Positions 7,437 through 15,816 of a stretch of DNA of 42,739 nt are shown here, one piece after another. A model generated the notes under the pieces. It was not told the DNA's origin, searched no databases, and saw nothing but the letters and a program-made list of their open reading frames with translations. Source of the DNA: Lachnospiraceae bacterium (GTDB taxonomy: Bacteria > Bacillota > Clostridia > Lachnospirales > Lachnospiraceae); assembly GCA_022794255.1 (NCBI GenBank), contig JAAWEL010000053.1, positions 1-42,739 of the forward strand, read 5' to 3'. Both the position numbers and the translations under genes were made by a program. Each line of letters starts with the position of its first letter. The first letter of the stretch is position 1.

Positions 7437-9566
7437 ATGGACAAAAGGAAATTTCTCGCTAATTATGAATCTCTGGTTCGTTTAAAGCTGTGGGCGGATC
7501 GGAGGCTGCGGGCGCTAGGGCAGGAAGAAAAGGGGAAGGCAAAGGGCATTGGCATCTGGGAACTAGACGGAAGAAGGGCGTTAGAGTTTCTGTCCGTTTC
7601 AGAGCCGGAATACCACATGGAGCAGGATCAAGAGTTTCGGGAGATTCTCGATGAGATAAACAGTCCCAAGGGAAGGGAGCAGTCTTTTCTGGGAAATTTA
7701 AAACATTGTTTCCGCTTAAGCGTGGCAGAGGAACTTTGCCTGTATCTGGCTGTGCTGCCGGAGATGGAAGGAATTTACAAAAAGCTTTTTTCCTGGCTTA
7801 ACGGGAACCCCAAGAAAACCAGGCCGACTCTTGAGACGGCGGCCAATGTGATGGGATTCAATCCGCTGCTGCGCAGTACGGTGCGTGAGGAGATGGGGGA
7901 GCGCTCCCCCTTTGTCCTTTATATGATGGAGCCGGGATGGGGGCAGGATAGGGAACCTTTTTGGGACAGGGAACTGGTTTTGGATCCGAAAATCGCAGAA
8001 TATCTTTTGGGAAGCCAGTGCCCGGACAAAGGCCTGGCAGGGGTCAGCCGGACATTTACGCCGGAGGATCAGCGGGAAAGCCTTCCAAGAAGCAGATATT
8101 ATGAAATGCTTCTCCATGCATGCCATCTGTGCGGCCTGGACAGGGAAAGGGAGAGCCGGCTTAGGAAGCCGGTAAAAGAACAGCGGGCGGTCTTTCTCTG
8201 GGGCGCCATGGGATGCGGGAAAAAGGAACTTTTAAGACAGCTTGCGGCCGGGACAGGAAAAAGGATCCTTCTTCTGGAGGCAGACCGGGTGGCAGAGGAG
8301 AGAAAGGATTTGCAGGAAGCTTTGCGCCGGGGGGTGAGGGAGGCGGTTCTCACAGACAGCCTTCTGGCCGTGGAGCATTATGAAAGCCTGAAACCGGAGA
8401 TGGAAGAACGATTCTGGGAGGAGATGAGATTCTGTCCGGATCCCATCCTGGTTTTGTCCTCAGAAAAGCCTGAAAATAAACAGGGCAGTGAAATCTGCCG
8501 GATCCCTGTCCATGTGGAGAACCCTTCCTATGAGGAACGCAGGAAGATTTGGGGCTATTACATGGAAAAATACGGGTTGCCGACAAAAGAACAGAACCGT
8601 CTGGCAGCCAAATTTCTCTTTCTTCCTGGCCAGATTAAAAAGGCGGCCAGGCATTACCAAAACAGCCGCCAGGTTTTAGGGGAGGAAAAGGCGTCTCTCT
8701 ATGAGTCCTGCTTTGCCCAGATCCGCCATCAGCTTTATGAGCGGGCCACAAAAATCAACAGCGGTTACACCTGGAACCAGCTGATTCTGCCTGACTCCCA
8801 AAAGCGTCTGATGCGCCACATCTGTTCCCAGATGGAGAATCAATATAAGGTGTATGAGGAGTGGGGCTTTGGCCGGACGGTGGCCTACGGAAAGGGTGTG
8901 ACCGTGGTATTTGCCGGCTCTCCGGGAACCGGGAAAACCATGGCTGCCCAGATTCTTTCCAAAGAACTGGATTTGGAGTTATATAAAATCGACTTGTCCC
9001 AGATGGTAAGCAAGTATGTAGGAGAGACGGAGAAGAATCTGGCGTCCGTGTTTTATGAGGCGGAGCTCAGCAATGCCATCCTGTTTTTCGATGAGGCAGA
9101 TTCTCTGTTTGGCCGCCGGACGGAGGTGAAAAGTTCCAATGACCGGTACGCCAACTTAGAAACCTCCTACCTGCTTCAGCGCCTGGAAGAATATGAGGGC
9201 ATGACCATCCTGGCCACCAATTATCTGAAAAATATTGACGATGCCTTTATGCGGAGGATGAAATACATTATCCAGTTCCCGTTTCCGGACAAAGAAGCAA
9301 GAACACAGATCTGGAAGGTGACAATCCCTGAAAAAGCGCCCATGGGACAGGACATGGATTATGATTTTTTGGGAGAAAGGCTGGAGTTGTCCGGCGGAAG
9401 CATCAAAAATATAGCAGTGTACGCCGCCTTTCTGGCAGCGGACAAGGGATGTGTTATCGGCATGAAGGAGATTTTAGAGGCCGCCCGATATGAGATGCAG
9501 AAAACAGGAAAGATCTTGTTGGGAAAGGATTTGCAGCAATATGGATACCTATTGGAAGAAGATTAA
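7437..9566 (+). CDS. AAA+ ATPase of the Afp15 / contractile-injection-system type
   Basis: This 709-residue protein has two ATPase-like halves. The first has a degenerate P-loop (GAMGCGKK, residues 256-263). The second is complete: Walker A GSPGTGKT (494-501), Walker B ending in Asp552-Glu553 (ILFFDEADSLFGRR), then a sensor-like ATNYLKNIDDAFMRR and a C-terminal helical lid around LSGGSIKNIAVYAAFLAAD. The block beginning INSGYTWNQLILPD, followed by WGFG and VSKYVGETEKNL, closely matches what I recall of the ATPases in Afp/PVC-type extracellular contractile injection systems. These ATPases are needed for assembly or cargo loading in the cytoplasm. It is the strongest marker that this operon belongs to such a system. 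The gene overlaps the next coding start by 26 bases, implying coupled translation. Confidence 0.88.
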   Translation: MDKRKFLANYESLVRLKLWADRRLRALGQEEKGKAKGIGIWELDGRRALEFLSVSEPEYHMEQDQEFREILDEINSPKGREQSFLGNLKHCFRLSVAEELCLYLAVLPEMEGIYKKLFSWLNGNPKKTRPTLETAANVMGFNPLLRSTVREEMGERSPFVLYMMEPGWGQDREPFWDRELVLDPKIAEYLLGSQCPDKGLAGVSRTFTPEDQRESLPRSRYYEMLLHACHLCGLDRERESRLRKPVKEQRAVFLWGAMGCGKKELLRQLAAGTGKRILLLEADRVAEERKDLQEALRRGVREAVLTDSLLAVEHYESLKPEMEERFWEEMRFCPDPILVLSSEKPENKQGSEICRIPVHVENPSYEERRKIWGYYMEKYGLPTKEQNRLAAKFLFLPGQIKKAARHYQNSRQVLGEEKASLYESCFAQIRHQLYERATKINSGYTWNQLILPDSQKRLMRHICSQMENQYKVYEEWGFGRTVAYGKGVTVVFAGSPGTGKTMAAQILSKELDLELYKIDLSQMVSKYVGETEKNLASVFYEAELSNAILFFDEADSLFGRRTEVKSSNDRYANLETSYLLQRLEEYEGMTILATNYLKNIDDAFMRRMKYIIQFPFPDKEARTQIWKVTIPEKAPMGQDMDYDFLGERLELSGGSIKNIAVYAAFLAADKGCVIGMKEILEAARYEMQKTGKILLGKDLQQYGYLLEED

Positions 9567-12186
9567 ATTTTTGTGCATCCTGTGTATCGCCTGCTCGTTA
9601 TTGGCAGCGGGCTGGTATGCAAAAAGCCAGGGAACCCATCTGCTTCAGTCTGTCCGGCAGGCAGGAGAGACGCAGGATTACTGGTACGGAATCGATGTGG
9701 ATTCCGGCCGGTATTATCTGTTTTGCATCCGCAAGGAGGATCAGAGCCAGAAGATTATGACCTGTCCTTTGGAGAAAGATAAAAGCCTGATCCGCCTTTC
9801 TGACTGCCAGATGGATGATAAGGGAAATATGTATGTGGCCTGTATGGTGAGCAACGAGGTTTTTGCCAGGCAAAGCATTGCCTGGTGTGACTTCCAGTCA
9901 GGGAAATTGGTGGAAATGTGGGATATTGACCAGATCTGCATAGAAGAAAGCCAGGATTACTTTTTTTACCAGATTGCATCGGATCAGCAGTTATATTTGT
10001 GCCTGTCCTCGGAGGATGCGCTTTTCTGGTACCGGCTGACAGAAGGCGGGGGACGAGAACTGGTTCGCCGGGAGCCTATGCCTGGTTCGGTGTTCACCCT
10101 TCTGGCGGACGAGGAACTGAACGTGGTATTTATAGATACAGAGGGAAATATCAGCCGCACGGATGAGGAAGGAAGGACTCAGCTTCTGTTTCGGAACAAC
10201 GGCATCCTTTTTAGCCATGAAAATGTGGCCTATGATTTTGAGAATCAGGTCATTCATCTGTGGAATGTGTCAGCCAACCGGTTTTACGAAATCAGGGCAG
10301 ATGTTGCGGACGGGGAAACAAACGTCCGGCCATGCAAAGAGCATAAACCTCTGGATACGCTGGATCACAGAAAAGTCTTGGAGGATGGAAGGCAGGTTTT
10401 GGCAGCCGAGGGGAACGGCTTTGAGGTGATTGACAGGTTGGAGCGGGGAGAGAGATGGCAGGCCAGGGTTTTTATGAAAACGTTGGCAATCCTTGTGGCG
10501 GCCGGGCTGGCCTATATCTTTTTGATGGCAGCCGCAGGAAGGAAAAAGGGCGGCGCACCGGTGTGGACGGTTATGGTGCTGATTATCATTCCTTTTCTGG
10601 CTGCAGGCTATGGGCTTTTGTTTGGGCTTACAGACCGGCATCTGGAACAGTCTTTTAAAAATGTCAGTGCCGTGCAGCTTTCCCGGGCAAACCGGGATTT
10701 CCTTTTCCGGATGGACAGGGAGCAGTTTGAAGCCTACCGCATCCAGCCTTACCACACAGAAGAAAGACGAAAAAAGATGGAACTTGCCAGTTCCGGCCGG
10801 GAGTATTTCCGAAACGGAGAAAAAAACACCTATACCATTCGGGAAAGACCCCAAATCCGCCAGTATTTCTGTAAGGATGGGGAGATTTACAGCGCCGAGT
10901 CGGAATACACCATGAATCTGCCCATAGATTATCAGTTTCCCCTGGAAAAGACGGGGGCCATGAAGCAGGCAGTCCAGGAACAAAGGGATATATTCCTCTC
11001 CTACAATGACGGACTGGCAGACTGGGATTCCACCTTCACTCCCATCATCGGGGCAGGAGGGTATGTGATCGGACTTTTGGAGGCATCCACAGAAAACCAA
11101 TGGATGAAATTAGAACAGATTTTAAGCGGAAATGAACTGAAAAGAAAGATTGCCCTGGCAAGCCTTGGCCTGCTGGCTGTGGTTCTGGCAGTCATGTGGA
11201 TAAACATGAGGCCGCTAAGCCAGTTAAAGACCGGGATCCTTGCCTTGACAGAAGGAAAGCTGGACGCAAGAGTCCATGTGGCAGGAAAAAGTGAGATCGC
11301 AGGAATCGCGGCAGTCTTTAACCAGATTGGAGAGAATGCGGAGAACCAGGTTCACCGGACAGAAGCCTTTCAAAAAAAGTATGAGGCATTTCTTCCCAAA
11401 GAAATTTTCGGCCTGTTCGGCAAAAACGGAATCGAGAAGATCCGTCCGGGGGATGAAAAGGAAATCACGGCGTCTGTGCTGGCTTTAGGAGGCGGGGACA
11501 GCCAGGAACATTCTTTTAAAAGCTTCAACCAGAGGCTGGAATACCAGCTCCCTGTCATCAAAGCAAACGGCGGGATTGTGCTTCGCCTGACAGACGTTGG
11601 CATGGAGGCCATTTTTCCCCAAAGGGAACGGCAGAGAGCCTTGTTAGCTGCCGTGTTGACCGTCCAGGGGGCTTTTAAGGCTTCTGGCGGGGAGCCGCTT
11701 TATGCCGCCATCACGTCAGGGGAGATGAAAATCGGCATCATGGGCTCTGAGGCCCGGTGCATGGTGGCAGTGACGGACAGACAGAAAAATCTGGCCTGGT
11801 CTCTTTTGAAGCTGGCAAGAGAGTGCCAAAGCAGCATCTTGATCACAAGCCAGGCTGCCCGGCAGATCCCGGATTTTCAGGAAGCATACCATTTTCGCAC
11901 CTTCGGCTATGTGTATCTTGGCAGCCAGAAAACCATGGAATTGATTTATGAGGTTTTAGACGGCGAGGCGGCCGAAAGCAGAAGAAAGAAAATATTCACC
12001 AAGGACACTTTTGAGGCAGGAGTCAGAGCCTTTGGCGCCGGGGACATGCAGAAAGCAAGGCGGCATTTTATCCAGGTGATTGCCAATCACAGGGAGGATA
12101 AAGCAGCCAGAAAGTACATAGGTCTGTGCGAGGAACACATGGAGAAAGGACAGGAACAGGAAGCATTATGCCTAGAAAAGTACTGA
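9541..12186 (+). CDS. Membrane sensor with HAMP and degenerate class III cyclase domain (paralog 1)
   Basis: The protein is 881 residues from the ATG at 9541, which overlaps the ATPase stop. It has a membrane segment at ~9-26, a large outside region (~27-310) of repeated beta segments, and two membrane segments (~312-333 and ~341-364). A second outside, Cache-like domain (~370-535), a fourth membrane segment (~537-557) and a HAMP linker (~558-610) follow. The cytoplasmic part (~635-810) follows the nucleotide cyclase layout: FLPKEIFGLFG start, LTDVGMEAIFP in place of GDxxxAxF, and a late SILITSQAARQ block. Metal-binding residues of the first motif are not visible, so catalysis is doubtful. 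The tail (~825-875) looks like one TPR unit. Its operon position suggests sensing that controls or anchors the injection system. The cyclase-like call is moderately sure; the role is inferred. Confidence 0.75.
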   Translation: MDTYWKKIKFLCILCIACSLLAAGWYAKSQGTHLLQSVRQAGETQDYWYGIDVDSGRYYLFCIRKEDQSQKIMTCPLEKDKSLIRLSDCQMDDKGNMYVACMVSNEVFARQSIAWCDFQSGKLVEMWDIDQICIEESQDYFFYQIASDQQLYLCLSSEDALFWYRLTEGGGRELVRREPMPGSVFTLLADEELNVVFIDTEGNISRTDEEGRTQLLFRNNGILFSHENVAYDFENQVIHLWNVSANRFYEIRADVADGETNVRPCKEHKPLDTLDHRKVLEDGRQVLAAEGNGFEVIDRLERGERWQARVFMKTLAILVAAGLAYIFLMAAAGRKKGGAPVWTVMVLIIIPFLAAGYGLLFGLTDRHLEQSFKNVSAVQLSRANRDFLFRMDREQFEAYRIQPYHTEERRKKMELASSGREYFRNGEKNTYTIRERPQIRQYFCKDGEIYSAESEYTMNLPIDYQFPLEKTGAMKQAVQEQRDIFLSYNDGLADWDSTFTPIIGAGGYVIGLLEASTENQWMKLEQILSGNELKRKIALASLGLLAVVLAVMWINMRPLSQLKTGILALTEGKLDARVHVAGKSEIAGIAAVFNQIGENAENQVHRTEAFQKKYEAFLPKEIFGLFGKNGIEKIRPGDEKEITASVLALGGGDSQEHSFKSFNQRLEYQLPVIKANGGIVLRLTDVGMEAIFPQRERQRALLAAVLTVQGAFKASGGEPLYAAITSGEMKIGIMGSEARCMVAVTDRQKNLAWSLLKLARECQSSILITSQAARQIPDFQEAYHFRTFGYVYLGSQKTMELIYEVLDGEAAESRRKKIFTKDTFEAGVRAFGAGDMQKARRHFIQVIANHREDKAARKYIGLCEEHMEKGQEQEALCLEKY

Positions 12187-14891
12187 ACAAAACAAACAGG
12201 CGGGAATTTGTCTGGCAGTGGGGGAAACGGGCAGCGCTCCTTCTGACAGTTTGTGTCAGTGCAGCCTGTGCAGTTACCTGGCATTGTGCAAAGATTCCGC
12301 TGAACAATGTATTTGCCAGTGTGTGGGACGGAGAAAGGTTCTACGGAATGGATCGGTCAGGCGGAAACATCCTGGTGTTTGCCAGTGACCGGGACGGGAA
12401 AAACTGCCAGATTGTGTACGTCACCCGATCCGGAGATAAGACATTCCGCATAGGAGAAAAGCTGTCCTTCACAGAGGACGGACAATGCCAGGCCACCTTT
12501 TCAGAATACACAGGTTCTGCTGATATGAAACGGTATACAGGAATCTGTGATTTTGAGACAGGTTCCCTGGTTGATGTCCGGGAGGAGACAGACCATATAG
12601 AAAAAGTGCCGGAGGGCGTGTATCAGTCTGCCCGTACAGAGGACGGCAAGGTATGGTATGTAGACCGGGAAGGCTCTGTGTGGCGCAGCCGGGACAAGGG
12701 AGAGGGAGACTGCGTCTTTTCCAACAACGGCGCTGTCTTGGGCAAAGAGAACACTGCCTATGTTTTTGGAAAAAAGGGGATTTATTTTTACAACGTGGGA
12801 GAGCAGGCCGTGTACCAGATTCCCTATGAGGAGCCGGGGCTGGTGAAAACAGAATTAATTTCCGGCTATGATGCGGAGCGCTTCGGATTTCTCTATCAGA
12901 TGGACGAGATGGAAAACGGCGCCTTTACCATGTCCTTCCGTCAGCCCGATGCCCGGCTGCTGCCGGCGGTGGTAGGAGAAGCCTCGGCAAAGACCGGCAA
13001 TGTTTTGCCAGGAGATGCCGGGAATCCTTTGCCAGCGGGAACGGATGATAAGATTCCGGCAAAAGAGGGGGAACTTCTGTCCGTTATAACGCCTGCTTTT
13101 AAAGTGCTGGCGCTGCAAACTTTCAAGCTGTCCCTTCTGCTGTACGGCGCGGTTCTGGCTTTATGGGGGATGTACCGGCTGGTGCTTTTGCTGTTTAAAA
13201 ATATATTTCCCACATCCATAAAGCTGGTGTGCTTTGCCGTTCCGGTGGCAGCGGCCGGATGGCATGTGCTGGATCTGCAGCTGACAGAGATTTTAAGCGC
13301 CCAGATGGTAAAACAAGAGGAAAGCCGGATGTATGGCGGCGGGGAGACGTTGGCAGGGCTGGTTTCCGAGGAAAAACTGTTTCATGAAAGAGCGGATCTG
13401 TACCAGGGATTTTTGATGCTTATCAGCGAATACTATGATGAGACCATGGATACCGGGCAGGTCGTAACCGTGGAAGGCCAGACGGCAGGAATGATTTCAC
13501 CTAGGGAAAACAATTACGACCTTTTTGTCAAAAACAAGGAGAACTTTTATATGCTGGAACCCCATATGCTTAGCTGCATTCCGGCAGAATTTGCCTATGG
13601 CAGCCAGGCGGCCCGGCTGATGGCAGAATGTGCCCGTGAGAGAGAACCCATGATATTTTTCCAAAATGACGTGCTGGAGGGAAGGAACCTTACCCTGTAC
13701 ATGCCGGTTTTGGATGAGGAAAACCAGGTGCGCGGGATTTTGCGGGGAATGGTCAGCCAGAGAAGGATCTTAGAAGACATTCAGGGGCAAAAGAACCAGA
13801 TCTTGACATGGATCCTGGCCTTTTTGGCCGCAATCCTTACGATTCTCACAGCAAACGCGGGCATCAGCCTGTTTCCCCTGATCCGTCTGCAGCGGTCAGT
13901 AAAGCACATGGCAGAGGGAAAAGAAGGCACGGCTGAAAAGGTCAGAGGAAACGGAGAGGTGGCTCAGGTCATCCGGTTTTTTACCCGGATGTCGGAGTCT
14001 GTGGCTGCCTATTTAAAAAGGGTGAACCGGCTGAAAAATGCTTACGAGCCCTTTGTGCCGGAATCGCTCATCCAGATTTTCGGGGAAAAGGATATCCGGG
14101 ATATTGAGCCGGGGAAGGAAACCCAAAAAGAGGCGGTGATTCTGATTCTGGAATCCCAACAGTTTAAACAGGAAAAGAAACAAGAGGATTCGGATCCGTT
14201 TTTGATTCTCAATAAAATATACTGCGGGATTAATGCGGCCGTGGAAGAAGGCCCAGGCATTGTGGAGCAGTTTACGGATGCCGGGGCTGTGGTTCTTTTT
14301 GAAAGCGGCATGGAAGATGCCCTAAAAACCGCCAAAAGAGCCTTTGAAAAGCTGGGAGGCCGGTATTTCTTCGGCGCAGGCATGGTCTATGGAAGCCTGC
14401 GGTTCGGCGTGATCGGGACTTTGGACAGAATGGAGGTTATGACCATTTCTCCCCATCTGCGGCTCGCCGGTTTGCTGAACCAGCTCTCCTGCCAGTACCA
14501 GGCAGGGGTTCTGATGACCGGGGAGGCGGCTAAGATGGCCATACAGGCCACAGGAGGCAAGGGAATCCGCCTGTTTGGGTATCTTCAGACAGAGCCCCAC
14601 TTAGGAAATAAGGAGGCTGTCTATGAATATTTTTCTCCCTTAGGCTCAGAACAGGAAAGCCTGCGGACAGCATCCAAGGAGGACTTTGAGGAGGGGATCC
14701 GCTGCATGGAGGAGAAGCGCTTCCTTGAGGGAAGAACCCTTTTCGTCCGTGTGCTGCAGGCAAACCGGGACGATCTGGCCGCCGGGCATTATTTCCGGGT
14801 TTGCGATGGGGGGATGGAAGGGAAACAGTACATGGGAATATATTGTGATTTTGAGACAGGAAAGGATGGCATTTGGTCAGAAGGTTCCTAA
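12168..14891 (+). CDS. Membrane sensor with HAMP and degenerate class III cyclase domain (paralog 2)
   Basis: The protein is 907 residues from the ATG at 12168, overlapping the end of paralog 1 by 19 bases, with AGGAAG just upstream. It has the same order of parts: a membrane segment (~20-38), a long outside beta-rich region, two membrane segments (~320-345 and ~350-370), and an outside sensor (~375-540). These are followed by a membrane segment (~545-566), HAMP and a cyclase-like domain (~630-830) with FTDAGAVVLF where GDxxxAxF is expected. A one-unit TPR-like tail ends it. The first metal-binding motif is again missing (LILESQQF). Low sequence identity to its neighbour with full conservation of layout points to an old tandem duplication. 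The two proteins could pair as a heterodimeric sensor. A hairpin follows the gene. Confidence 0.75.
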   Translation: MPRKVLNKTNRREFVWQWGKRAALLLTVCVSAACAVTWHCAKIPLNNVFASVWDGERFYGMDRSGGNILVFASDRDGKNCQIVYVTRSGDKTFRIGEKLSFTEDGQCQATFSEYTGSADMKRYTGICDFETGSLVDVREETDHIEKVPEGVYQSARTEDGKVWYVDREGSVWRSRDKGEGDCVFSNNGAVLGKENTAYVFGKKGIYFYNVGEQAVYQIPYEEPGLVKTELISGYDAERFGFLYQMDEMENGAFTMSFRQPDARLLPAVVGEASAKTGNVLPGDAGNPLPAGTDDKIPAKEGELLSVITPAFKVLALQTFKLSLLLYGAVLALWGMYRLVLLLFKNIFPTSIKLVCFAVPVAAAGWHVLDLQLTEILSAQMVKQEESRMYGGGETLAGLVSEEKLFHERADLYQGFLMLISEYYDETMDTGQVVTVEGQTAGMISPRENNYDLFVKNKENFYMLEPHMLSCIPAEFAYGSQAARLMAECAREREPMIFFQNDVLEGRNLTLYMPVLDEENQVRGILRGMVSQRRILEDIQGQKNQILTWILAFLAAILTILTANAGISLFPLIRLQRSVKHMAEGKEGTAEKVRGNGEVAQVIRFFTRMSESVAAYLKRVNRLKNAYEPFVPESLIQIFGEKDIRDIEPGKETQKEAVILILESQQFKQEKKQEDSDPFLILNKIYCGINAAVEEGPGIVEQFTDAGAVVLFESGMEDALKTAKRAFEKLGGRYFFGAGMVYGSLRFGVIGTLDRMEVMTISPHLRLAGLLNQLSCQYQAGVLMTGEAAKMAIQATGGKGIRLFGYLQTEPHLGNKEAVYEYFSPLGSEQESLRTASKEDFEEGIRCMEEKRFLEGRTLFVRVLQANRDDLAAGHYFRVCDGGMEGKQYMGIYCDFETGKDGIWSEGS

Positions 14892-14905
14892 TAATAATTA
14901 ATCAT

Positions 14906-14949
14906 ACCCCCAGTGGACAAGGGTGTGAATTTCCCTGTTTACTGGGGGT
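14906..14949. terminator. Candidate shared terminator between convergent operons
   Basis: ACCCCCAGT (14906-14914) pairs with ACTGGGGGT (14941-14949), and an inner GGG/CCC pairing shortens the loop. On the - strand the stem is followed by a T-rich stretch, so it best fits termination of the exosortase transcript. On the + strand it follows the last gene of the injection-system operon but has no T-run. Confidence 0.5.
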
Positions 14950-14973
14950 AAAGAGAGAGGAAGTATTTACAGC

Positions 14974-15783
14974 TTATTTTCTGCGCAGAATCTGTCCTGC
15001 CAGGATAAACAAAAGAAGAACCGGCAGGCAAACTAAGATGATCAGGCAGGCAAACCCGGTAAAAGCCTGGAAATCTCTTTTGATGGCCTGATTCAAAAAC
15101 GGGATTCCCAATACAACGACAAAATACCAGAACACCGGAATTGGCCAATACAGGGGTTTTTGCTGGCAGGGCAGTCTCTCCACCCTGGAAGTCAGCTTTA
15201 TGTCTTTCCATTCCCTTTGCCGGAAAAAGGTTTCCACAGCGGCATAGAGGATCAGCAGAGAAGAAAAATAGATGAAAATACCGATTATGGAGTGAAGCTT
15301 TTTTGGCGTTATCCACATGCCAGGTATATTAAAAAACCCTCTTTTTCTTAAATATACAGGTAGAAAAACAGATGCAAGGATCCGTCCGCTATTGACCAAT
15401 ACCGTATATATATAGGAGACAGCCACGGTCACCCCCAGCCACAAAAATCCTCTTCCCCAGGTTTTTATCTGGGGAAGAAAAGAAAAGAACAGCATGGCCG
15501 AAGCGATCATCATAAACTGCACCCCTGAACAGGAGGCAGCGATAATAAACTGATAGACATGGTTTACATACCCTACCTGTGGGATATACGCAAAAGAGAT
15601 ACCGGAAAGCCACTGGACAAGGCAGGTAGTAGGGGTGAGAATCCACAAAAGCTGATCACAGCTGGCCTCCTTATAAAAATACTTCCCCCCTATCAAGAGT
15701 CCGACTCCCAAAATACAAGCCAGCCCATGTCCTTTTCCCATCCAATTTTTAAAAATAGAACAATCTCTCTCTTTTTCGTCCAT
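14974..15783 (-). CDS. Exosortase, resembling XrtK
   Basis: This is a 269-residue membrane protein with about seven to eight hydrophobic segments. The exosortase/archaeosortase catalytic triad is in place: Cys85 in AASCSGVQF, Arg134 in NSGRILAS and His164 in KKLHSIIG, each at the edge of a membrane segment. The stretch before the cysteine (LTPTTCLVQWLSG, then YVNHVYQFII) resembles what I recall of exosortase K. The gene starts 33 bases after a VIT/VWA protein carrying a C-terminal sorting signal, on the same strand, with GGGAG before the ATG. The likely reaction is a sortase-like transpeptidation that removes the target's C-terminal tail at the membrane. Family membership is firm; the XrtK subfamily label is tentative. 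Confidence 0.85.
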   Translation of the reverse strand: MDEKERDCSIFKNWMGKGHGLACILGVGLLIGGKYFYKEASCDQLLWILTPTTCLVQWLSGISFAYIPQVGYVNHVYQFIIAASCSGVQFMMIASAMLFFSFLPQIKTWGRGFLWLGVTVAVSYIYTVLVNSGRILASVFLPVYLRKRGFFNIPGMWITPKKLHSIIGIFIYFSSLLILYAAVETFFRQREWKDIKLTSRVERLPCQQKPLYWPIPVFWYFVVVLGIPFLNQAIKRDFQAFTGFACLIILVCLPVLLLFILAGQILRRK

Positions 15784-15816
15784 AATAACAATACTCCCTT
15801 TTTCTATATCCTGAAA

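Noticed and set aside
11390..11950. An active adenylate or guanylate cyclase domain
   Set aside because: The layout fits class III cyclases, but the first metal-binding motif is missing in both paralogs, so only a degenerate domain is claimed.
1414..14891. Reading the operon as a prophage or tailocin tail module
   Set aside because: The Afp15-type ATPase and DUF4280 protein point to an extracellular injection system; no integrase, capsid, portal, terminase, holin or lysin is present.
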